Source of the DNA: Adineta vaga
Lineage: Eukaryota; Rotifera
Direction of reading: 5' to 3'
DNA: 64,000 nucleotides
NCBI GenBank assembly: GCA_021613535.1
Contig: CP075493.1
Location: forward strand, 4,030,001-4,094,000
The position numbers and the translations under genes were made by a program. Position 1 is the stretch's first letter; each line of letters opens with the position of its first letter. Below the pieces are notes generated by a model. That model did not search any database and was not told where the DNA came from. It saw only the letters and a list, made by a program, of their open reading frames with translations. Shown here piece by piece: positions 9,884-20,067 of the stretch.

Positions 9884-10789
9884 TTCGATCAACTGCTGTT
9901 CGAAGTACGAACTGATCGCCATATTCAGATATATGTGGCCATTTTCCTTTTGCCGTTCGATATTGATCTTGTTGTTGAGCATATTGTTGGTCATATTCAG
10001 CAGTTGTTTTTAACTGTATTGAATCAAGTATATGACGACGATTTAATGGCATTTCTGAACCAAACCATGTCGTATCATCTTGAATATAATATTAAAGAAA
10101 ATATTTATTGATTTTCGTAATTTCTTATATTGTTAACTTACATCCATTTCGTTGAAGAAAATATCCATCATTAGGTCTTCCATGATCAAAAATGATTTGA
10201 CCAGCACGTGCTGTTGGTGCTCGACGATACATATCAATAGAAACATATCTTTCAACTGGTACAGTATCACGTAATTGTTTTAAAGTTCGATCACCAGCAC
10301 GATTTGGATACCATTTTGGAAAGGCATCTGCTGTACAACCATTATATTGTTCAGGTAATTTCCATGTATGAGCTTGTGGAGTTATAAATGTGTAGTCTGT
10401 ACCACCGCCAACAGTACCACCTGTACGAAGATGACTCATCGGAACTGAATCTGTTTGACGTTGACGATAACAACGAAATGCTCCAGTTGCTGTTGAATTA
10501 CGAGCTTTATTGAAAAATAATGGACTATCAGTACTTTCAATGCTTGATTCTTGTTCTTTCGATAAACAAGTATAAGGATCATTAGGTGTTCGTGGACGAA
10601 GACCTTCTTGAGTATACTATACAAGAATGCATACATGAGAAAAACATTTTTTTACAACAAAATTTTGTTGTTTACTTTAGAATATGGTTTGATCAACGTT
10701 GTTTTTGCTCGTAATATAGCTTGACCGTACTGATTGATCTCATTTTGAGTATTTGTATTTCCTTTTTCATTAGAAGTCATATTCGTCAT
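9884..10789 (-). CDS. Unrecognised Tyr/Arg/Trp-rich soluble protein
   Basis: Three exons in agreeing phase: 10789-10676 (phase 0), 10616-10142 (phase 1) and 10078-9884 (ending at a GTAAAA donor), with introns of 59 and 63 bp, about 261 aa so far. The start is the upstream of two ATGs (MTNMTSNEKG). The protein has no signal or TM helix. It is rich in Gly, Tyr, Arg and Trp, with stretches like GGTVGGGTDYTF and ISEYGDQF. That composition recalls axonemal microtubule-inner proteins, but this is only an impression. The 3' end is unresolved: the exon at 8279-8411 is a candidate, with a phase conflict. Confidence 0.65.
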
Positions 10790-11281
10790 TGATGTTACTA
10801 AAACTGATTGACAAAAAATAGACGATTTACTTTATCATATAAAAACGAATTTATAGAAACCATTTGCAATTACATTGCTTGGTAATATCCTTTAGTACAT
10901 GAATGATCAAATTGGTGTAAAGAAAATCACTTGTGAGATAAAAAATATCAGTAAATCTATCGTGAAGATTTTTCTTTAAATACTAGAAAATTTCATTCAT
11001 TCTTTAATAGATGGCACTAGTTGTTATGATAATTTCTTTCAAAAGTTCTATATTTTCAAACAATAATCATCTGATTACAATAAACTAACTAAAATATAAG
11101 TTTTTCGTACTTCTGGTGAGCGAAGTTTTTCAATTATACAATGATTCTAGTTTTCGATGAATAATATCGATTATTCATGCGACCTTCTCGCTTTACTCTA
11201 TCGAAAAAAACAATATTGATAACTATATCACCATTTAGGTAATATCATACATATATTATTATTCATTTTTTTTCTCTGATC
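10790..11281. other. Spacer between divergent genes
   Basis: AT-rich, no coding pattern seen; presumably the promoters of the divergent genes on either side. Confidence 0.4.
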
Positions 11282-12493
11282 ATGACACTCGGTGGTTTAC
11301 TTATCAATCGTCGGACTAATCGACAATATCGTTTGGATGGCTGTCGTCGATCTCGTACTAAGCCATTATTATTAAATCTAGCTCGACCATTTTTATCCTT
11401 GATTACTCGACAACAATTACCCAATGTTGTCGATTTACGTTCTTATTTAAGTCCAATTGAAGAACAGTCTGTACTTGGATCTTGTGTTGGAAATGCTTTA
11501 GCATCAATCTTAGAATATTTCTATTTCTATACAACTGGTCATGTGAAAATATTTAGTCGATTATTTATTTATTATAATGCTCGAATGATGGAAGATGAAG
11601 TAACAAAACGAAATGCAACGGAAAATGATTCTGGAGCAGATTTACAATATGCTATTGTAAGTTTAATTAAATATGGTTGTTGTGAAGATCAACTATGGCC
11701 ATTCTATGAACCTTTAATCAATAAACAACCATCAGATCAAGCTTATGAAAATGGACAATTGTATCGTTTAAATGAATTTAGTCGTCTTTCAAATAATGTT
11801 AATCAATTACGTCAATGTCTTGCTCAAGGTTATCCATTTGTTATGGCAATTAAAATCTTTCCTTCATTTGCATCAAATCATCAAGGATTTATTCCAATGC
11901 CGAAACGTTATGAAAAACCGTCTCAATATCGACATGCTGTTGTTTGTGTTGGTTATATTCATTCTGAGAAAGTTTTTATTATACGTAATTCACATGGACT
12001 TTATTGGGGTGATCATGGATATGGTTATTTACCATATGATTATGTAACAGATAAAGTTTTAACTAAAGATCTTTGGGCAATAAAATCAATTCGAAATATG
12101 ATGGAAATACCTGTTGAACAACATATTGCATGGAGAAATTCGCCAATATTAGCCAAATCAGCAAGTCAAACTGATCTAAATGATGATCAAGCAACATGTG
12201 ATATTGTATATTCTAATGAAAATCATAATAATCAAGAAGAAGAAGAATCTGACGAAAGGAATTCACATGAACAATATCATCGTGCTCATTCACATGAAAG
12301 TCTTGATGAATATCCAATGGCGCCATCTCAACAGCAACTACAACCAGATCATTCCATTCCAGCAGCATTTATGTCTTATTTTCCTATTGTTCAAGCTCCT
12401 CCACCAACAGCCTACACAACTGTACCAATCATGACAACATATCCTTATTATTCAACAATGTATCCTTCTGTACCTTATTTTAAACCATACTGA
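11282..12493 (+). CDS. Papain-family (C1A) cysteine peptidase-like protein
   Basis: Intronless, 403 aa. The papain catalytic set is present in order: oxyanion Gln near 62 and Cys68 (EQSVLGSCVGNA), His218 (YRHAVVCVGY) and Asn236 (IIRNSHG, followed by the typical WGDHGYGYLPYDY). There is no signal peptide and no inhibitory propeptide, unlike animal cathepsins. The start resembles bacterial/archaeal C1A-like proteins, where VDLR directly precedes the Cys segment. After about residue 285 a low-complexity Glu/Ser/His then Pro/Gln/Tyr-rich tail of about 115 aa follows. The lack of introns and prokaryote-like architecture make it a horizontal-transfer candidate. Activity is likely but unproven. Confidence 0.85.
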   Translation: MTLGGLLINRRTNRQYRLDGCRRSRTKPLLLNLARPFLSLITRQQLPNVVDLRSYLSPIEEQSVLGSCVGNALASILEYFYFYTTGHVKIFSRLFIYYNARMMEDEVTKRNATENDSGADLQYAIVSLIKYGCCEDQLWPFYEPLINKQPSDQAYENGQLYRLNEFSRLSNNVNQLRQCLAQGYPFVMAIKIFPSFASNHQGFIPMPKRYEKPSQYRHAVVCVGYIHSEKVFIIRNSHGLYWGDHGYGYLPYDYVTDKVLTKDLWAIKSIRNMMEIPVEQHIAWRNSPILAKSASQTDLNDDQATCDIVYSNENHNNQEEEESDERNSHEQYHRAHSHESLDEYPMAPSQQQLQPDHSIPAAFMSYFPIVQAPPPTAYTTVPIMTTYPYYSTMYPSVPYFKPY

Positions 12494-12699
12494 ATAAAAA
12501 TATTTCAAATAAGGTCTTTCTCCTATGATCTACCGAAGTATTCTATCAATAGCTCATGTTTTTTCGTCTTATTCTTCGTTCTATTCAAGTACAAACTCCA
12601 CACTAAAGTCATGCACATAGAAGAAATTGATTCATTCTTCATTCTGTTCCGATAACGAACAACACAAAAATAGTTTACATCGCTTGTAAAAGAAACAAT

Positions 12700-13431
12700 A
12701 TGTTGTTCTTTATACTTTTACTATCAGTTTTATTCACTATTAAATGTCAAACATTGAAAAATCAGACTCTTATTATTTCCTTCGGTATTACTAATGCTCA
12801 AACAGTAATTGTATGTGGATCATCAATTGATATCTATATATCATTTGATCTAGAACAAATTATTAACTGTTCATATGCTGTTATTGACGATCAATTTATG
12901 TGTTTAAATATAAGTATGTTGTAGAAGTTTGAAGAAGAGAAAGAATATTATGTATCTATTTATACAGCTATTCGAAATGACGAAGAAATCAATATTCAAC
13001 TTTCTGATCATTTCACAACACTACCAAAACTTTACATGAAACTCGATAATAACTCGTTTAGTCATGTATCAAATTACAGTTTCATTGATATTTATTATTT
13101 ATCATTTTCATCTGAACTTACTTGTCGATACTCATCATCAAAACAGACCACTACTTGTTTTTATTATCCTACGTCCATAGAATTTGTTCAATTAGAACGA
13201 CAATTTGATACCATGACAAATATCGATTTTATATCAAATAATCATAAGCGTCGTTATTTTAATATTATTTTTATTATCATTGGTGTTCTTATTCTACTTC
13301 TATGTGCTTGTGTTTTATATATTCTATGTAAAAGTCAATTTCCTCTTCATCATATGATTCAATTAGATTATATTATCGATCCACAATTAGCACGTCAAGC
13401 AGCATTAAAATTGGCACCAGAACCGGTGTAA
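12700..13431 (+). pseudogene. Type I membrane protein gene broken by one in-frame TAG
   Basis: The frame from the ATG at 12700 to the TAA at 13429-13431 would encode about 243 residues but is interrupted once, by TAG at 12922-12924; both halves are in the same frame. The N-terminus is a signal peptide (MLFFILLLSVLFTIKC). The ectodomain has several Cys and N-glycosylation sites. A single TM helix (IIFIIIGVLILLLCACVLYIL) is followed by a short cytoplasmic tail. No intron of usable length removes the stop. It is either a recently silenced gene, an assembly/sequence variant, or a stop-readthrough gene. Family unknown. Confidence 0.65.
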
Positions 13432-13589
13432 CATCAAAAGAAAACTATTTAGGATAGTTCGAATATTTTTATCGTGTTGTTGCTTTTATATGAAATTTCA
13501 AAATTTTTAGTTCTATAATTAAAAGATAAAGAAAGAACGAATGTTTATTAATGGCGCCATTGTCATTCATTTCTCTTGTTTAAATTCTA

Positions 13590-14740
13590 TTGAATTCTAT
13601 GTTCTTCATTATATTACTTCTTTTCATTTCTCAATACTTTCCTTCAAATTCATTACAATGTATGAGGAAGAAAGATAACAATAAAGTATTTTCCCCATGT
13701 ACATTCATGCTGACAATAGGTGAATCTATTCCTGATGATGCTAACTTGACTGAAGCAACGAACAATTGTGCAATTAAAGAAGCAGATTCAAAGGGTTTTG
13801 GTCTTACTGCTGAAGGTTCAGGCTCATGCTTTGTCGAGATTATTACTGATTACACTAAAAACAAAATGATCGTTACCGCCACTAGTGTTGGGATCGTAGC
13901 TTCATTTATAGATCCATATGATGATATGTTTGGGTTTGCAAAGGGAATAAAAAGTGTTATTCAATATAAAATCTATATGAATCTCGAAATCAAAGAACTT
14001 GTTATGGCTACTCGTATTCAATGCAAGACTTATGATAACTGCGCATTAGATAAACTTCGAAAACTTCTCCCAAATTTGCAAATTACTAAAGAACGATTCT
14101 TGATGCTTGACGAAGTAGACAAATTACTCAATGCCGATAGTCCTGCGGAGAGCAAACCTACATCGTATGAACCAATCGTATTTCTAATGAAAATATTTTG
14201 ATTTTGTTTCGAAGATGTGTAAGCAACACCGATAAGGGTAAACATAGTGGTATGTGTACAGATGATCAAGATCGATGCGTTTATAGGCGTAATAAAAAGG
14301 GTGCAGTTGATCAACAGTGCACTGGCAAAAATCCTTTTGAATATGAAATAGAATATCGATTCAATGTCATTGAAGAAATCGACGCATCTAAATATGATAA
14401 TAGTGCCCAAACTCTAAAAGGTTCCTTTGTATGTAGAGAAACCGATTGTAATAATGAAGGAAATTTTCAAAGCGTAAGTTTAATATCTCATTTAAAATCA
14501 AATAATTGCTAACGAATAGAAATTCAACAGGTAACGAATATGCTTGCTTCACTTGCTATTGATGCAACAGCGCCTAATTCGAATTCAATTGAAGAGGTAA
14601 CTTTTGACTCCGAAGTCGTACCAAATCCTGCAGTAAAATCAGTAGTAAAATCAAAATCAAGTGGTATACTCCACGCAGTATCCATATCCGATCAATCAAT
14701 GATAATTATTTCTATTCTTTTTCGACAATTATTAAATTAA
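13590..14740 (+). CDS. Secreted Cys-rich protein, possibly GPI-anchored
   Basis: Three exons, 13590-14164, 14215-14473 and 14531-14740, with 50- and 57-bp introns and matching phases, give 347 aa. The N-terminal signal peptide is FFIILLLFISQYFPSNS. About a dozen Cys are spread over the ectodomain, with one segment ending CRETDCNNEG, reminiscent of the terminal Cys-Asn of Ly6/uPAR folds. The C-terminus is a small-residue region followed by a hydrophobic tail (MIIISILFRQLL) without a cytoplasmic part, as in GPI-anchor signals. I cannot assign a family. It lies 158 bp after the interrupted membrane protein gene, on the same strand. Confidence 0.7.
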
Positions 14741-14858
14741 AACTTTACGAGTTTAGTTATTTGTTTTTTTAACAAAAGGCAAATGCAATTTTTTTTTCAT
14801 TATTACAATCGAATATTGTTATTTGCTTAGCTTTAAAAAGACAATCAAACTACTAAGT

Positions 14859-15579
14859 TCACGAAAACAAAGAGAAAAAAAACAGAACAAAAGATGTTTC
14901 GAATAAATAAATAAAGAGAAATAGACCGGTTGAATATAGATATTCTAGGAATTGATCCATAAGATTCAATTGTTCATCATTATCTTCCGGATTCCATGAA
15001 TGTTCATCATCAATTTTTAACATGGAATCGGACATACTACTACTATGTCCATCTTCGCTTATTGAACGTTTATGTTTTGTTCGACGATTTTGATACCAAA
15101 CTTTAACCTAAATAATTTCAAATCTCTACCTTTTCCTACTACATTATACTTGACTTACTCGAGCTTCAGGTAAATTTAAATGCTTTGCTAAATCTTTTCG
15201 TTCTTGTCCAACAATATAATGATTTTTTTCAAATGCATTTTCTAATTTAAGTAACTGAGATGGTGTAAATGCCGTTCGATTTCGTTTTGGTTTACGGTAC
15301 GAATTTAAAAGCAATGCCGTTGCCATTCCAGAATCTACAAAATTAGATTTGACTTTGTTTTTCTTCGAAATAAAACAAACTTGTCAATTGATTCATATGT
15401 CGAAGATATTGAAGCATATATTCACGTTGAAATTGTTGAGTATTTGTTAACGTTGATAACCATGATGTTGAAGGTAAAGATAATTGATCGGATATTTTCG
15501 ATCGTTCATCAGTTTTAATAATATCATCAATAGAAAATCCATGTGTTTTACGTGTTGATGTATGATAATATACAGGCAT
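14859..15579 (-). CDS. Emx-like homeobox transcription factor
   Basis: Three exons, 15579-15381, 15334-15159 and 15107-14859 (introns 46 and 51 bp), 207 aa. The homeodomain (about residues 77-136) reads [20 protein letters not shown], then [20 protein letters not shown] and [14 protein letters not shown]. The segments SQLL.LE.AFEKNHY.VG.ERK are the Emx/empty-spiracles signature. The intron between homeodomain residues 44 and 45 is at a classic position. Residue 49 of recognition helix 3 is Tyr rather than the usual Phe; N51 is kept. The protein is short, and the C-terminus ends in a strange hydrophobic run ([17 protein letters not shown]), so the true 3' end might differ. Nuclear DNA-binding regulator; Emx assignment by memory of the family. 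Confidence 0.85.
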
Positions 15580-17087
15580 GATAAATGAAATTGAAAGTAA
15601 AGAGTATATCGTCTCTTAAAGATAACGATAGAATGAATAAATTTCTATTGATTTTACCTATTCTTTTTCTCTCTTTCTTTCCCTTTCTCTCTTTCTCTAT
15701 CTCTATATATCTCCACTCTCATTCGCTTTCGATCAATGATTGGATACGAAAGCAGAAAAAAGAAAGAAATCATTCATCAATTGGATACTCAACTTATAAT
15801 AAGAACCAATCAATGAGATAACAAAAGAAATCATGTCTTGTTTTGATCATGACGATAGAAATAACGATGTTGTATTTCCTTTATTGAAAAATCTCGACAA
15901 CTGTTATTTAGCCTGAAGCTAAAATTAAATGAAACGTCGATTTGATTTGATTAATTTTAATTAGAGAAAGGTGTTGATTTCGTAATCTCTTAAAATATGA
16001 AAAAAATAAAATAGAAGTCATAAAATCATAAGTTTGTCAATGTTTCTATATTCGAAGAACAATTTCGAATATTTTTCAATCAATGAAAAGGATTATTTTT
16101 TGTTTCTTTCTTTTCTAAATATCAATTTATTTCTCGAAAGTGTCATCTGTGTGAAAAAGATATTTGTACATGATTGATTGTGTATATATTTGTTTAAAGC
16201 TTCTGTATTGTGTCACTCTCACTTCATCAACACTCATCGTTTGTCCAGACATTGAAGATATTCATTCATTTATTCAATCAATTGCTTCTTCCTACTTTAC
16301 TTGAGGGCTAATTCCAATTAAAATAAGAAAAGAGAAGAAAAATGTCTCAATTGTACATCATGTTCATTTGATTGATGTGACCAGAAGAAGAAGAAGAAGA
16401 AGAAAAAAGAAAATCAACATGTACTTATAATGATTAGCTTTGAATAATCAAACTTCTGTTTGTTCTGAAGTATTATCGATATAGCTATACCTTGATCTTT
16501 CTTTTTTACGATAAGTTACGTTTGCCGTAATAAAATTTTATTTGAAAGACTTGTTAATCTAAACGAAGAAACGTGACTTTCTAATCTTCAAACGAACACC
16601 AAAGAGATAGAATATCTTTGATCGACCGATATACGAAGATTTTGTTTAAAGAAAGATCATCAACTATTATCATTTATCGATGTACAATAGTAAGAAGGAA
16701 AAAAAAAGAAGTCTAACATAATAGTTGATTACTGAATTAACACCTCGTCACAGATTCGATTTTCCAATGAAAAATGTAGATTAAACACACGTGTGAATTT
16801 ATCGTTCGAAAATTGGAAAAGAAATTAATCGAAGAGGATTAACAAAATTTCATTTTTGAGAATGCTACTAAGATTAAATCTTATTAATGACTATAATGAA
16901 TTAAATAACATCGATGGTATTAAATCTGAATCTTCATCATCAAATTATGTTTACTATCATTTCAAATAAGTAATGACGATCACCTTTGCATTGCATGAAT
17001 AATTTATTCGTACTCTTAAGAAAGAAATATTTTTGTTCAACAAATTTCTCTCCGAATGATTTTTTTCAGATGAGAGAAAACAATCTT
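15580..17087. other. Long intergenic region upstream of the homeobox gene
   Basis: 1.5 kb with no convincing gene. It contains a pyrimidine tract at 15660-15720, a GAA repeat near 16384-16404, and a 35-codon open stretch at 16862-16969 with coding-like codons but no partner exon. It probably carries regulatory DNA of the homeobox gene. Confidence 0.4.
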
Positions 17088-18835
17088 TTATTTATTAATT
17101 CTTTTCTTTTTTTTCAAATGTTTTTTCACACCAAAACCATTTTCTGAATCATTCGATTCATGTTTACGTTTTTTATTCGATGATTTTGATTCTTCGAAAT
17201 CATCTTTTTGTTTATCATTTTTCTTTCGTTTTTGTCGATGATCTTTTCTGTCATCTTCAATTTCTTTGATTTGCATTCGAGCTTGTCGATCAGCTTCATT
17301 AACACGTTCCAACAAAAGCATAACTTCATCTTCATGTGTCACATATTGAGGTAATTGTTTACCAATAAGAAATTCAATACGTTGATATAATTCAATATCA
17401 TATTGAGTGACAAATGTCACTGATTTTCCACTACGACCAGCACGAGCAGTTCGACCAACACGATGAATATAATCTTTTGAATGTGTAGGAATATCATAAT
17501 TGATAACAAGATCCACATGTGGAATATCTAAACCTCTAGAAAAAATGAAGAAAAACGCTCGATGTCAATTTAATAGAAGAATGAAAATATTACCTGCTAG
17601 CAACATCAGTTGCGATCAGAATAGATCGTGCTTTGCCTTTGAATTTATTCAATGCACCAAGACGCTTTGTCTAAAAGTAAGAAAGAAAGAAGATATATCA
17701 TCATTCAAATAGAAGTTTTTCTTACTTGACTCATTTGCCCATGTAATGGAACAGTTGTAAAACCTAAATTTCTTGTTAATAATGCTAATCTTAATGTTGT
17801 TGTACAAGTAGAAGAAAAGACAATAATAGATTTTCCACTCATATCATTTAGAATCGATACTAAATAAACATCTTTGTATTTCGATGGTATAAATAAATAA
17901 CTTTGTTGTAATTTTTCAACTGTGGAATACTTTTCCGAGACTTCCACTTTCACAGGATCACGAAGAGATGCACGTTGTAATTTCGCAACTTTTTTCGTCA
18001 TTGTTGCCGAATATAAATATGTTGAACGCGTTGATGATGGTGGAAGAATTTTAAGAATTTTATCAATATCAACTTCAAAATCCATATTTAATATACGATC
18101 GGCTTCATCCATAACTAAATAACGTATGGAACGAAGTGAAAAACCTTTTGTATTTTCTAAATGATCAACAAGTCGACCAGGTGTGGCAATAACAATATGT
18201 GGCTTTTTTGCTAATGCAATCGATTGAGACATCATATCCATACCACCAACAATCACCGCTAAATAAAAACAAAACATAAAATACAAAGAATCAATGGTAC
18301 TTTACGATTCACTTACCACATTTAACACCAATACTTGAACCTAAGGCTTCAAATTGTTCACTTATTTGATAAGCTAATTCACGTGTTGGTGTTAGAACAA
18401 GTGCAAAAAGACGTTGAGGTGTTGCTAATAATGCTTGAAGTATAGGTAAACCAAATGCACCAGTTTTACCCGAACCCGTTTCAGCAAGACCAATAATATC
18501 GCGATCTAGAATTTGGAAAAAAACGATCGAAAAACGAGAGAAATAAAAGTAGATAGAAGTACTTTGAAATGCAATTGGTAATGCTTCAGTTTGAATTTTA
18601 GTTGGTCCTTTCCATCCAAGTCTTTCACATGCTTCACATAATGCATCATTCAAACCCTGAAAAAAGAAAATATTTGTTTTTTGAAATTCAATTTACAACA
18701 CATTTCAATCGTTTCCATCGATCAACGAGATTAAAAGAAACTAGAATGACTTACTAATGATTTGAAGGTAACTGGTTCTTGTGTTTCATGAGCCTTGTCT
18801 TCATTTTCTTCTTCTAAATGATTTTCATGATCCAT
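17088..18835 (-). CDS. DDX47: DEAD-box RNA helicase DDX47 (Rrp3)
   Basis: Six exons: 18835-18755, 18656-18563, 18505-18317, 18258-17726, 17670-17594 and 17535-17088. They join in phase to 473 aa, close to human DDX47 (455). Motifs in order: Q motif [11 protein letters not shown], Walker [24 protein letters not shown] (VMDEADRIL), SAT (YSATMTKK), and in the second RecA domain HGQMSQ, ATDVASRG and [12 protein letters not shown] Lys-rich nuclear/nucleolar C-terminal tail follows. DDX47/Rrp3 works in early pre-rRNA processing of the small subunit. The start codon lies only 49 bp after the BCCIP stop and 13 nt after a splice acceptor (see the regulatory feature). Confidence 0.96.
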
Positions 18836-18884
18836 TTTTCTTTTTAATCTAAAACAAAGATTTATTGTAAATTCAAATTCATAA
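18836..18884 (-). promoter_or_regulatory. Candidate intercistronic trans-splice site with poly(A) signal
   Basis: Between the BCCIP stop (18885) and the DDX47 ATG (18835), reading the minus strand, there is AATAAA at 18866-18861. Then comes TCTTTGTTTTAG, with AG at 18850-18849, 13 nt before the ATG. A polyadenylation signal immediately followed by a pyrimidine-rich acceptor and no cis donor is the arrangement expected in a spliced-leader-resolved operon; rotifers are known to use spliced-leader trans-splicing. Confidence 0.6.
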
Positions 18885-19834
18885 TTATTGTTTTAATTTT
18901 TGTTCTATATCAGAACATATTTGATCAAGTTTATTTGTTGAAACAAATAAAATTCGACGTTTTTGTATCCAATCATTTGAGTTCGATTGAACAGGTTGAT
19001 AATCAATCGATACAATTGAATGTTGATCAAATATTTCTTCTTCACCATTGATATAATAAATTGTATTTGAATCATTTTTATCCAGACGTAATTTAACATG
19101 AATGATCCAATAGTCGATTTGATCAGAAATTTCTTCACGTAATGTTCGAATAGCGGGTAAACTAATGTCAGCTGGAATATTCATATAACGTTCGTTTATA
19201 AATAATCCACAAGTTGAGGCTAAAAACAAACAAACGAACGAACTAAAACGAATTTATTAGTAAATGAAAGTCAAGGGCGTGTAACTCAGGGGTAGAGTGT
19301 TCGCTTTGCATGCGAAAAGTCCTGGGTTCAAATCCCAGCTCGTCCAATTCATTTTTTTGAACAAAAATAAATCTACTTACATTGAAGAATTGTTTTTGCT
19401 TGATTCTTTTCTGAACATTTGTCCATTAACCATGTATAGATTTGTTTATTTTGTTGTTGATTAAAACGAAGAAATGAACATATGCCTAATACTAAACTTT
19501 CATCATCATCATCATCATCATCCTCTTCGTTTTCGTCTAATGGTTGATAAAAAACACTTCCACAAGATTGTTGTGTAATAAGTTGATTGGCAAGAAGATT
19601 CAAATCAAGTACAGATTTTTTTATTGAATTTCCGAATGATTGTTCGAGAAAATAAAGTATGGCAGACTGATCCGTTTCGTTCGGTGAACGAGCTTCTAAA
19701 TCTATCTGAATATTTTCTGATGAATTAATTTCATCTTCAGAATTATTATCATTATCATTATCTGATGATGATGATGATGAACTCGACGGTTCAGGTTCAG
19801 GATTAGGTTTGCGTTTTTTTGATGAACGAGGCAT
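18885..19834 (-). CDS. BCCIP: BCCIP-family protein
   Basis: Two exons, 19834-19381 and 19219-18885, separated by a 161-bp intron that contains a tRNA gene on the other strand; 262 aa. An acidic, Ser-rich N-terminus (Ser/Asp/Asn runs) is followed by the family core: IQIDLEARSP, FLEQSFGNS, ANQLITQQSCGSVFYQ, an Asp run, LGICSFLRF, then STCGLFINERYMNIPADISL and REEISDQIDYW. These match the order of conserved blocks in BCCIP (BRCA2- and p21-interacting; in yeast Bcp1, a nuclear chaperone for Rpl23). Together with DDX47 it fits a ribosome-biogenesis pair. Confidence 0.88.
19275..19346 (+). tRNA. tRNA-Ala (anticodon TGC) inside a BCCIP intron
   Basis: 72-nt cloverleaf with acceptor GGGCGTG paired to CTCGTCC (one G.U and one T-T mismatch). 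The D arm is ACTCAGGGGTAGAGT. The anticodon stem TTCGC/GCGAA closes loop TTTGCAT (anticodon TGC). The T arm is CTGGG-TTCAAAT-CCCAG and the discriminator is A. A seven-T run follows at about 19352. It sits antisense to BCCIP, in its only intron. Confidence 0.93.
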
Positions 19835-20067
19835 AAGATATGAATTTAATTCGACGAGTGCACGTTATTTCGAAAATGTTGTCTTTTTCAATGATTTTCA
19901 TAGGTTGATCTTTACTCTATTATAATTTCATTCATAGAACACTTAATAGATGTCGCTAGTTCTCAAGAAACCATTTCTCCAACTTATTCACATCGAACAA
20001 AAACTTTAATTAGTTCAAACGTCTTGAATATTGAATTTATTACAAAATATATTTATTTTAAAAGACA

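Noticed and set aside
16862-16969. 35-codon open stretch (MLLRLNLINDYNELNNIDGI)
   Set aside because: Codon use looks coding, but there is no partner exon, motif or convincing splice structure, so it is not called.
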